Source of the DNA: Spirosomataceae bacterium
GTDB taxonomy: Bacteria > Bacteroidota > Bacteroidia > Cytophagales > Spirosomataceae
Direction of reading: 5' to 3'
Assembly (NCBI GenBank): GCA_030731175.1
Contig: JANQUM010000170.1
Location: 1 to 6,949 of the forward strand
DNA length: 6,949 nt
Shown here: positions 1 through 5,741 of the stretch, piece after piece
Numbering within the stretch: the stretch's first letter is position 1
How the letters are laid out: every line of letters begins with the position of its first letter
The notes under the pieces: model-generated
The model's database searches: none
What the model saw: the letters and a program-made list of their open reading frames with translations, nothing else
Told to the model about the DNA's origin: nothing
Position numbers and translations under genes: made by a program

Positions 1-320
1 TCGCCAAAAAAATCCTTGAATTTCAGAATTTTGAAATCACAGCGGTAAAAAATGGAGAGCAAGTGCTTCAATTACTTCTCAAAGAAGATTTTGACGTTAT
101 TTTGCTTGACATCAATATGCCTGTTATGGACGGAATGGAATGCGTGAAAGCAATCCGAAATATGAAAGGCGAGAAAGCGAAAATCCCCGTGGTTGCAATC
201 ACTGGAAACGCACGTAATTACACCGAAGCCGAATTTAAAGAGGCTGGTTTCAATGATGTTTTGATGAAACCACTCAACTTTGACAAACTGGTTATGGTGG
301 TGAAAGGACTTACGGAGTAA
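1..320 (+). CDS. Response-regulator receiver domain, 3' part of a gene cut by the left edge
   Basis: The reading frame is open from base 3 to a TAA at 318-320, so the true start lies outside the window; the GTG at 63 is an internal valine codon. The visible part (about 105 residues) is a CheY-like phosphoacceptor domain. The phosphorylated aspartate is in the VILLDINMPVMDG segment (about 102-140), the switch threonine in VVAITGNA (about 190-213), and the conserved lysine in VLMKPLN (about 258-278). The protein stops right after the last receiver helix and carries no DNA-binding domain. It is therefore either a stand-alone CheY-like regulator or, equally well, the C-terminal receiver of a hybrid histidine kinase; the opening AKKILE helix resembles the latter. 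Its partner cannot be told from this window. The domain call is secure, the full architecture is not. Confidence 0.9.
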   Translation, partial: AKKILEFQNFEITAVKNGEQVLQLLLKEDFDVILLDINMPVMDGMECVKAIRNMKGEKAKIPVVAITGNARNYTEAEFKEAGFNDVLMKPLNFDKLVMVVKGLTE

Positions 321-348
321 AACTCGGGCATTTTCCACAAAAAATTAA

Positions 349-390
349 TGAGTTGGATGCTACTGCTCCAACTCAACCTTCTATTTTATT
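349..390 (+). terminator. Terminator-like hairpin after the receiver gene
   Basis: A perfect 9-bp stem is formed by TGAGTTGGA (349-357) and TCCAACTCA (367-375) around a 9-nt loop. It sits 28 bases after the stop of the receiver gene and just before the hydrolase start at 391. The downstream tract (CCTTCTATTTTATT) is T-rich but has no clean run, so as an intrinsic terminator it is only moderate. It could equally act as a leader structure for the next gene. Confidence 0.45.
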
Positions 391-1158
391 ATGCAAGTTA
401 CGCTTTTAGGTACAGGAACCTCTGGCGGCGTTCCGGTGCTGACGTGCCGATGTGCGGTTTGTACATCACTCGATTACCGAGATAAACGCCTGCGAACTTC
501 CGTACACCTCAGCGTTGACGGCAAAAGCATCGTAATTGATACCGGTCCGGATTTTCGGCAGCAGGCACTTCGGGCAAGAATAAACACGCTCGACGCAGTT
601 GTTTTTACACACGAACACAAAGACCACACCGCCGGACTTGACGACATTCGACCCTATAATTATGTACAAGGCATAAAAGAGCTTGCTATTTACGCCCACC
701 CACGCGTTTTGAATCAACTTAGCCGTGAATTTCAGTACGCTTTCACCGAAAATCGCTATCCCGGAATACCGATTTTGGCAACGAACGAAATTAATAAAAA
801 TGACCCTTTTGATGTTGCAGGAATAACCTTTACGCCCATTGAAGTTATTCATTACAAACTCCCCGTGCTTGGTTTTCGGGTGAAAGATTTCACTTATTTA
901 ACCGATTGCAATTTCATTGCCGATGAAGAAATAGAAAAAGCAAAAGGCACTAAAATTCTAATTTTAGATGCCTTGCAGCAATCTCCGCACCTTTCTCACT
1001 TTACACTGCAAGAAGCCATTGAAGTAGCCAAGAAAATTGGTGCCGAAAAAACGTATTTTACGCACATCAGCCACAAAATGGGCTTGCACAAAGAAGTTGA
1101 AAAAATACTTCCCGAAAATATGTTTTTGGCCTATGATGGGCTTACTTTCAACCTCTAA
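391..1158 (+). CDS. Metallo-beta-lactamase-fold hydrolase, PhnP-like phosphodiesterase family
   Basis: This 255-residue protein is a binuclear-metal hydrolase of the metallo-beta-lactamase fold. The signature HxHxDH motif is seen as THEHKDHTAGLDD (residues 73-85; His74, His76, Asp78, His79). Further likely ligands are His154, Asp172 in YLTDCN and His225 or His228 in FTHISH near the C-terminus. The N-terminus has GTGTSGGVP followed by a Cys-x-Cys-x2-Cys cluster (Cys19, Cys21, Cys24), which in PhnP (phosphoribosyl cyclic phosphate phosphodiesterase) holds a structural zinc. There is no signal peptide, so it should be cytosolic. No phosphonate (phn) genes lie nearby, so a phosphonate role is unsupported. 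A cyclic phosphodiester or nucleotide-type substrate is an inference from family only. Length is normal for the family. The ATG start fits, since the first beta strand begins at residue 2. Confidence 0.85.
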   Translation: MQVTLLGTGTSGGVPVLTCRCAVCTSLDYRDKRLRTSVHLSVDGKSIVIDTGPDFRQQALRARINTLDAVVFTHEHKDHTAGLDDIRPYNYVQGIKELAIYAHPRVLNQLSREFQYAFTENRYPGIPILATNEINKNDPFDVAGITFTPIEVIHYKLPVLGFRVKDFTYLTDCNFIADEEIEKAKGTKILILDALQQSPHLSHFTLQEAIEVAKKIGAEKTYFTHISHKMGLHKEVEKILPENMFLAYDGLTFNL

Positions 1159-1163
1159 GATAC

Positions 1164-1183
1164 TGCGTATTTCTACGCATTTT
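1164..1183 (+). terminator. Weak terminator-like hairpin after the hydrolase gene
   Basis: TGCGTA (1164-1169) pairs perfectly with TACGCA (1174-1179) around a 4-nt loop, followed by TTTT. It starts 6 bases after the hydrolase stop. The stem is short. The outer TACTGCG (1161-1167) can also pair, with a one-base bulge, to CGCAGGTA (1184-1191), giving an alternative fold. Position and shape suit termination of the hydrolase transcript, but the evidence is modest. Confidence 0.35.
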
Positions 1184-1348
1184 CGCAGGTATTTATACGC
1201 TTCAATTTTACCTAAATCCTTGATTAATAGTTCATTATATTAAGAAGAATTGACTTCATATCTTTAAACTACACTAATTCACGATTAATTTATTGTAGAT
1301 TCGTAACAACAAAACAAAGTCTATTCACTGTAAAACGCACTAAGTTTT

Positions 1349-1810
1349 ATGAAAAAAAACGATTGGCCTATTTCGGCAAAGAAAGCAAAAAAAGAAGGTA
1401 AACCGGTTTCTAAAAACGATTTATCCGTTTACACCAAAAACTTCCAAAAAGCTATTGAAAACGGCGACATAGCTAAAAGTTTTGATACGCCTTATGGTAA
1501 ACGTGAGGCGGAGTTTTTTGGTCGTGAGCGTATTTCAGAATTATTAGCTGCTGCTGACAAAGCCGCCACCAAAGCAGGAAACGAATGCGTGGGTATTCGG
1601 TTTTATTACGGTTTGGCTTACGAAGAACTCAACGAGAAAGAGGGTACTTCCAAAATTTCAACGAAGCCGATAAGCCAAGATTCCACTCATCCGAGGTTAT
1701 TTTTGGTAGGCGTTGATCAAAACGGCGATGATATAGAGATTGACCTTGCTCAATTGAAAGACGGTGGCGGAAATGGACTCGGCGACGGAATACCCAAACC
1801 TCCGTATTAA
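1349..1810 (+). CDS. Conserved-looking hypothetical protein leading the two-component operon
   Basis: I do not recognise a characterised family in this 153-residue protein. It has no signal peptide or membrane segment and a very lysine-rich first 25 residues, so it is probably cytosolic. A plausible folded core runs from about residue 25 to 135: a helix (NFQKAIENGD), a second helix after the FFGRERI segment, a strand VGIRFYYGL (81-89), and a strand pair LFLVGVDQNGDDIEIDL (117-133). The tail is glycine-rich and ends in a proline/tyrosine stretch (DGGGNGLGDGIPKPPY, 138-153), likely flexible. It ends 32 bp before the seven-helix membrane protein on the same strand, so co-transcription with the signalling genes is likely. 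A run of eight A bases (1352-1359) follows the start codon. No clear promoter was found in the 190 bp upstream. The gene is credible from its good codon structure and context; the function is unknown. Confidence 0.75.
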   Translation: MKKNDWPISAKKAKKEGKPVSKNDLSVYTKNFQKAIENGDIAKSFDTPYGKREAEFFGRERISELLAAADKAATKAGNECVGIRFYYGLAYEELNEKEGTSKISTKPISQDSTHPRLFLVGVDQNGDDIEIDLAQLKDGGGNGLGDGIPKPPY

Positions 1811-1842
1811 TTAATTGATTGCATTTTTCCTACTGAGAGTAA

Positions 1843-2523
1843 ATGGTATATCCTATCCTGTCATTCATCAGCGAAACTTTCATCCTGATTCCGATATTTG
1901 TACTATATCGGACGTATTCATCGTGGAATAAAAACCAAGTGATGAAGCTTCTGATGTGGCTCGTATGCTCATATTTTATACTTTATGTTGCCGTACTTCC
2001 ATCGGACATTATGCTACTTTTAGGGAAAGATGCCCCTAATTCAATCTTCTTTTATAACTGGCATTACATACTTGCCGGGTACTTAAAATTAGCAATTTAC
2101 TACTCATTGCTAAATATCAGATATAAGAAATGGTTAATCTGGCTTTTAGTGGCCATCATTACGATGTTTGTATTATTTGAATTCAAAACCGATAGTCTGA
2201 TATACATTTTTACCGGTCACTTTGCCACTAAAACTTATGTGATAATCAATTTATTCATTATCGTTTTATCATTATTGTACGCTTATCAGTTATTGCAAGA
2301 TTTGAGCGTTGAAGATATTACACAGTACTCGTTTTTTTGGTTAAATTCTGGTTTTCTGATTTATCATATTGGGAGCATAAGTATCTACTCTTTTGTCGGA
2401 AACGGAGCAACTGAAGAGGAGGGCAAAATAGCTTGGGTTGTTAACTCCATTTTACTATTTGTTTTGTATTATGCCATAACTGCGAGCTTTTATTACAGCA
2501 AAAACCTATCGAAAAAAACATGA
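1843..2523 (+). CDS. Seven-helix integral membrane protein, candidate sensor partner of the downstream kinase
   Basis: This 226-residue protein is almost entirely hydrophobic. I count seven likely membrane helices at roughly residues 4-22, 34-52, 70-92, 97-113, 132-152, 163-184 and 197-218, separated by short loops, with a lysine-rich end (SKNLSKKT) that should be cytosolic. There is no enzymatic motif and no extracellular domain of useful size. Its stop (TGA 2521-2523) overlaps the ATG of the histidine kinase (2520), so the two are translationally coupled and probably made in fixed ratio. The kinase has only one helix and no input domain, which makes this protein its likely signal-receiving subunit; that is inference from context. 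The start at 1843 has only a weak purine stretch (GAGAG, 1835-1839) before it. An unrelated membrane role cannot be excluded. Confidence 0.85.
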   Translation: MVYPILSFISETFILIPIFVLYRTYSSWNKNQVMKLLMWLVCSYFILYVAVLPSDIMLLLGKDAPNSIFFYNWHYILAGYLKLAIYYSLLNIRYKKWLIWLLVAIITMFVLFEFKTDSLIYIFTGHFATKTYVIINLFIIVLSLLYAYQLLQDLSVEDITQYSFFWLNSGFLIYHIGSISIYSFVGNGATEEEGKIAWVVNSILLFVLYYAITASFYYSKNLSKKT

Positions 2524-3302
2524 ACACGTTAGGTATAATTCTGATTCTCTCTTTAGTTGCAATTATCATTGCGGGCTTCATTACCCTTTTTGTGGCCTAT
2601 TATAATAAGAAACAGAGTGAGCAAAAATTAGCTTTACAAGTTAAAGAAACTGAGCTACAACAAAAATTACTTTTAAATTCGCTCGAAGTTCAGGAAGCCG
2701 AACAAAGGCGTATTGCCAGAGATTTACACGATGAAGTTGGTGCGTTATTATCCGTTACCAAAATGAGCTTTAATGGGTTGTCCCGAAAATTAACGGACAA
2801 AACTCTAACTGCCGAGCTCTCAAAGTCGAAGAAGTTGTTGGAAGAATCTATTCTGACTGTGAGGAGAATATCGAAAGAATTAATTTCAACTTCGTTAGAA
2901 AAATTTGGTTTGGTAGCGGCAATAGAGGATTTCCTGAACATTGTGAAGGAAGCAAGTGATTTGAATATTAATTTTGAGACCAATTTTCAGAACGATACTA
3001 AATTAATAAAAAATCAAGAATTGATGCTCTACCGTATCGTACAGGAATTGACAAATAACGCACTGAAGCACTCTGGGGCAACTGAAATCGAAGTCAGATT
3101 AACCCACAAACCAAACGAAGAAGTAAAGCTCCTGTTTTTTGATAACGGCTCGGGTTTTGACGTAGCGGCTATTAATGCAAAGACTGACGGCGGCTTGGGT
3201 CTAAAAAATATCGAAAGCCGGATAAAAGTAATTAACGGCAGCCTATCAATTATATCAAACCAAGAAATCGGGAGTAGGTTTAATGTAAGAGTCCCGTTGT
3301 AA
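2520..3302 (+). CDS. Sensor histidine kinase, HisKA_3/HATPase_c type, single membrane helix
   Basis: This 260-residue kinase belongs to the NarX/LiaS/DesK class. Residues 5-27 form one membrane helix with only about four residues ahead of it. A coiled coil (about 30-62, rich in K, E, Q and L) leads into the dimerisation domain, where RRIARDLHDEVGALLS places the phospho-accepting histidine at His70. The ATP-binding domain shows the N box (VQELTNNALKH, 174-184), the G1 box (FFDNGSGFD, 206-214) and the G2 box (GGLGLKN, 224-230). All catalytic elements are present and the length is complete. There is no periplasmic or PAS-type input domain, so the stimulus must come through the membrane or from the coupled seven-helix protein upstream (4-base ATGA overlap). 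The regulator gene follows after 26 bp and is the obvious phosphotransfer partner. Confidence 0.95.
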   Translation: MNTLGIILILSLVAIIIAGFITLFVAYYNKKQSEQKLALQVKETELQQKLLLNSLEVQEAEQRRIARDLHDEVGALLSVTKMSFNGLSRKLTDKTLTAELSKSKKLLEESILTVRRISKELISTSLEKFGLVAAIEDFLNIVKEASDLNINFETNFQNDTKLIKNQELMLYRIVQELTNNALKHSGATEIEVRLTHKPNEEVKLLFFDNGSGFDVAAINAKTDGGLGLKNIESRIKVINGSLSIISNQEIGSRFNVRVPL

Positions 3303-3328
3303 TTTTTGTAAACTGATCTTCCTGCAAA

Positions 3329-3982
3329 ATGTCAAAAAAAATTAGAATCGCACTCACAGATGACCACAAGCTTATGCGGGCGGGTGTTCGAGTTTTGCTC
3401 GAGCAAATACCTGATTTTGAAGTAGTTATCGAAGCCGCCAACGGTGAAGAACTCATAAAAGCGTTGCACAAAAAACGGGCTCACATTGTGCTACTCGATA
3501 TTGATATGCCCGTAATGAATGGCATAGAAACAATAGAAGTACTGCAAGAAAAATTCCCGAGAATGAAAGTAATTATGCTTTCCCTCCACGACGAAGACCG
3601 GTTCATTATTCATTTAATGGAACTTGGGGCAAGTGGCTATTTGCTTAAAGATGCTGAACCCGAAGAAATGGAAAAAGCAATCAGAACTGTCAAAGCCGGA
3701 GAAATTTATTTCAACGACAACGTCAGCAAGGTGATGTTCAGAAAGGCAACGAACAAAACAGTACGGAGCAAAAAAGTTTTTAACCACAAAGTGGATCTCA
3801 CAGAACGAGAACTTGAAGTGTTAAAATTAATTTGCGAAGGTATGACCAACGCCCAAATTGCCGAAGAAGTTAACCTTAGTCAACGCACTATAGAAGGCAA
3901 CCGCCTAAAAATGCTGAATAAACTTAAATTAAATAACACTGCTGGGTTAGTTGCTTACGCCATCAAGAATCAGATAGTATAG
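3329..3982 (+). CDS. NarL/FixJ-family response regulator with LuxR-type DNA-binding domain
   Basis: This 217-residue transcription regulator has a receiver domain at residues 4-122: the acidic pair Asp11/Asp12, the phosphorylated Asp57 in VLLDIDMPVMNG, a serine (Ser85 in VIMLSLHDE) at the usual Thr/Ser switch position, and Lys107 in GYLLKDAEP. After a basic linker (about 138-154) comes a LuxR-type helix-turn-helix at 156-213, with LTERELEVLKLICEGMTNAQIA and recognition helix SQRTIEGNRLKMLNKL. Length and domain order are standard and no key residue is missing. It lies 26 bp after the kinase and is its expected partner. Its targets are unknown; autoregulation of this operon is possible but not shown by the sequence. 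Its last 20 bases overlap the convergent Rid-family gene. Confidence 0.96.
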   Translation: MSKKIRIALTDDHKLMRAGVRVLLEQIPDFEVVIEAANGEELIKALHKKRAHIVLLDIDMPVMNGIETIEVLQEKFPRMKVIMLSLHDEDRFIIHLMELGASGYLLKDAEPEEMEKAIRTVKAGEIYFNDNVSKVMFRKATNKTVRSKKVFNHKVDLTERELEVLKLICEGMTNAQIAEEVNLSQRTIEGNRLKMLNKLKLNNTAGLVAYAIKNQIV

Positions 3983-4355
3983 CGGTTACTTCAATTTCGA
4001 CGAGGTATTTATCGTCGATCAAGCGGCTTACTTCCACCATGCTTGTTGCAGGCTTTATTTCCCCAAAAACTTCGCCATGAGCTTTCCCCACCAATTCCCA
4101 CTGAGAAATATCGGTCACAAAAATCCGGGTTCTTACTACGTCAGAAAGTGCGGCGTTGAGCTGCCCCAGCACGTTTTCGATTCGCATTAAGATAAATTTT
4201 GTTTGGAGGTAAACGTCGTTTTCTCCCACTACTTCGCCGCTGCTGTCGGTTGCTACCGTGCCGCTGACTTCAATGATATTCCCGACCTGCACGGCACGAG
4301 AATAACCAACAATATCTTCCCACTTCGCTCCCGTTACAATTGTTTTTCTTTTCAT
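3963..4355 (-). CDS. Rid-family (YjgF/YER057c/UK114) protein lacking the catalytic arginine
   Basis: The 130-residue product has the full Rid fold: GYSRAVQVGNIIEVSGTVA (17-35), the helix with ENVLGQLNAAL (60-70), the strand VVRTRIFVTD (73-82), and the C-terminal KPATSMVEVSRL (101-112) and LVEIEVTAI (118-126). RidA proper is a homotrimer that hydrolyses reactive 2-aminoacrylate and related imines, using an arginine in a PARS-type motif (Arg105 in E. coli). Here the motif reads PATS, so threonine (Thr104) replaces the arginine, as in other Rid subgroups not known to have that deaminase activity. The glutamate of the C-terminal strand (Glu120) is kept. The substrate is therefore unknown. The gene starts inside the stop of chrA (TAATG, one shared base), so it is translated with the transporter. 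Its 3' end overlaps the response regulator gene by 20 bp. Confidence 0.93.
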   Translation of the reverse strand: MKRKTIVTGAKWEDIVGYSRAVQVGNIIEVSGTVATDSSGEVVGENDVYLQTKFILMRIENVLGQLNAALSDVVRTRIFVTDISQWELVGKAHGEVFGEIKPATSMVEVSRLIDDKYLVEIEVTAILSDS

Positions 4356-5542
4356 TAAAAGTATGTAAATGATATGCCTAAAAGTAATCCCGATAAAATA
4401 ATCAGGTAAGACGGTATTCGCTCCGTAATTAGTAGCATGAAGGTCAATACTGCTGTCATTACATTGTAAGGATCAACGAGCATTGGTTCAAAAAGCGAGA
4501 TACCTGCTGCCAAAGTCAGCCCCGTACTTGCTGCGTTTATTCCTGCCAAAGATGCTCGGATTCCCCGGTATTTTTTTAGTTGATCCCAAAACCGAATTAC
4601 GAAAAATATCAGGAAAGTTCCCGGCAAGAAAATACCGATTGTGCAAAGCACCGAACCCAATAATTCGCCTTGTATTCCGTAAGAACGCATTGATAAAGTA
4701 CCAATAAAACCAGCAATTGAAAAAGTAGGCCCAGGCACTAATTCCGCGATGGCAATTCCTGATAAATATTCATCACGCGTGAGGTAGTGCTTAAATTCTA
4801 CGAACTCGTTATAAAGCAAGGGTTTCAGAATATGCCCGCCGCCGAAAGCGACGCTCCCGTTTCGGTAAAAATTTTCAAAAAGCCTAATCGGTAATAATTT
4901 AGTGTAAGCCCCAAGTGCTGCAATAAATACGAAGAAGCCCGCCCACAAAATAAAATTTGCCCACTGTATTTTTACGGGGCTTTTTGCCAATCGCTCTTCT
5001 TTTTTGTAATTGAATGATGTTGCCACCCCTCCCAACAATATCCAAATGGGCGTGACGTAAGGCGAACGAAAGAAATACGCCATGATTGCAGCGAGAATGA
5101 ACAACGCTACGCTTAGTTTAGAGTCAATTACCTTCCTCCCGATGGCGTAAGCGGCGTAAAATACGAACGCAACGCCCATCGGTTTTATGAACCTTGTGGT
5201 GCTTATTACCACTTCGCTATCTAAATACGCCACGCCAAAAGCAGCGAGGGTCATAATAATAAATGAAGGAAAAATCCAGATTAATAACGTTAGGTATGAG
5301 AGCGTTGCCCCGCCCAAACGAAAGCCAATTGCGGTCAGGGTTTGCGTAGAAGTTGGACCCGGAAGTAACTGACACAACGCTTGCAGCTCCATCAGCTCAG
5401 GCTCAGTGAGGTAGCGGCGGTGGTTTACGAAGCGTTTAATAAACACAGTAAGATGTACTTGCGGCCCACCAAAGCACGTAGTAGCCATCAAGAATACTTC
5501 TTTCAGAAAAATAAAATAGCGTATTTTTCGGGTGGTGCTCAA
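4355..5542 (-). CDS. chrA: Chromate transporter, CHR family, two-domain (long) form
   Basis: This 395-residue inner-membrane protein belongs to the CHR family, whose characterised members export chromate and confer chromate resistance. Both homologous halves are visible. The N-terminal half has FGGPQVHL (24-31) and LLPGPTSTQ (59-67); the C-terminal half has FGGGHIL (233-239) and LVPGPTFSIAGFIG (268-281). Multiple hydrophobic helices follow each motif pair, with a charged loop (about 178-192) between halves. The start is a TTG at 5540-5542. The frame has a stop (TAA, plus-strand 5561-5563) just upstream with no ATG or GTG between, and the first internal ATG (residue 19) would delete most of the first helix conserved in the family. 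Chromate as the natural substrate is inferred from family; many CHR proteins are untested. It is the first gene of a two-gene unit with the Rid-family gene. Confidence 0.92.
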   Translation of the reverse strand: MSTTRKIRYFIFLKEVFLMATTCFGGPQVHLTVFIKRFVNHRRYLTEPELMELQALCQLLPGPTSTQTLTAIGFRLGGATLSYLTLLIWIFPSFIIMTLAAFGVAYLDSEVVISTTRFIKPMGVAFVFYAAYAIGRKVIDSKLSVALFILAAIMAYFFRSPYVTPIWILLGGVATSFNYKKEERLAKSPVKIQWANFILWAGFFVFIAALGAYTKLLPIRLFENFYRNGSVAFGGGHILKPLLYNEFVEFKHYLTRDEYLSGIAIAELVPGPTFSIAGFIGTLSMRSYGIQGELLGSVLCTIGIFLPGTFLIFFVIRFWDQLKKYRGIRASLAGINAASTGLTLAAGISLFEPMLVDPYNVMTAVLTFMLLITERIPSYLIILSGLLLGISFTYF

Positions 5543-5592
5543 GTTTCGTCGAGGTCTTTTTTATCAAAATAAAACAAAAACTACCATCCTGC

Positions 5593-5623
5593 CTAATATA
5601 AATGGCAACAGTATTAGAACGAA
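5593..5623 (-). promoter_or_regulatory. Possible promoter for the chrA/Rid operon
   Basis: Read on the minus strand, TTCG (5623-5620), a 19-base spacer and TATATTAG (5600-5593) each differ by one base from the Bacteroidota TTTG-N19-TAnnTTTG pattern. Transcription would start near 5586, about 44 bases before the TTG start of chrA. It would lie back to back with the sodC promoter. Two mismatches in AT-rich DNA make this tentative. Confidence 0.3.
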
Positions 5624-5628
5624 AGGCT

Positions 5629-5659
5629 TTTGGAACAGATTTTTATCAAATTACTTTTG
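5629..5659 (+). promoter_or_regulatory. Bacteroidota-type housekeeping promoter for sodC
   Basis: TTTG (5629-5632) and TACTTTTG (5652-5659) are separated by exactly 19 bases, a complete match to the TTTG-N19-TAnnTTTG promoter recognised by the primary sigma factor of Bacteroidota. The predicted transcript start is about 5665-5667, giving a leader of roughly 76 bases before the sodC ATG at 5742. This is the best promoter match in the window and supports the taxonomic assignment. Confidence 0.75.
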
Positions 5660-5683
5660 GTAACTTTATGAAATTATTGTTTC

Positions 5684-5705
5684 TAACTAATCGTAATTTT
5701 AGTTA
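5684..5705. repeat. Inverted repeat in the sodC leader
   Basis: TAACTAA (5684-5690) and TTAGTTA (5699-5705) are perfect inverted copies separated by 8 bases. The site lies just downstream of the predicted sodC transcript start. It could be an operator for a dimeric regulator or a small leader hairpin. All pairs but one per arm are A-T, so chance is a real alternative. Confidence 0.35.
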
Positions 5706-5741
5706 CTTGAAATTCATTACTCACAAAAACTTAACGGAAAA

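Noticed and set aside
63..320. Complete 85-residue receiver protein starting at GTG 63
   Set aside because: The frame is open to the left edge and the earlier residues fit the first helix of a receiver domain, so GTG 63 is internal.
466..852. 128-codon minus-strand open frame opposite the hydrolase
   Set aside because: It is a shadow of a gene with clear catalytic motifs; its translation shows no recognisable domain.
1037..1243. 68-codon plus-strand frame running past the hydrolase stop
   Set aside because: Most of it is the +1-shifted reading of the hydrolase end, with no family resemblance and no frameshift needed, since the hydrolase ends normally.
1250..1303. Promoter for the 153-residue gene (TTG motifs and TAGATTCG)
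   Set aside because: TAGATTCG (1296-1303) is one base off the -7 pattern but has no TTTG-like element at the required spacing; other TTG copies also lack a partner.
1843..2523. Recent horizontal transfer of the membrane-sensor gene, because it looks more AT-rich (19 of 60 G+C at 2101-2160 against 34 of 60 at 541-600)
   Set aside because: Membrane proteins are biased to T-rich codons for Leu, Ile and Phe, and no mobile-element borders or repeats flank the operon.
5660..5720. Imperfect direct repeat in the sodC leader (GTAACTTTATGAAATT and GTTACTTGAAATT)
   Set aside because: The copies need an internal gap and are very A/T-rich, so the match is not distinguishable from chance here.
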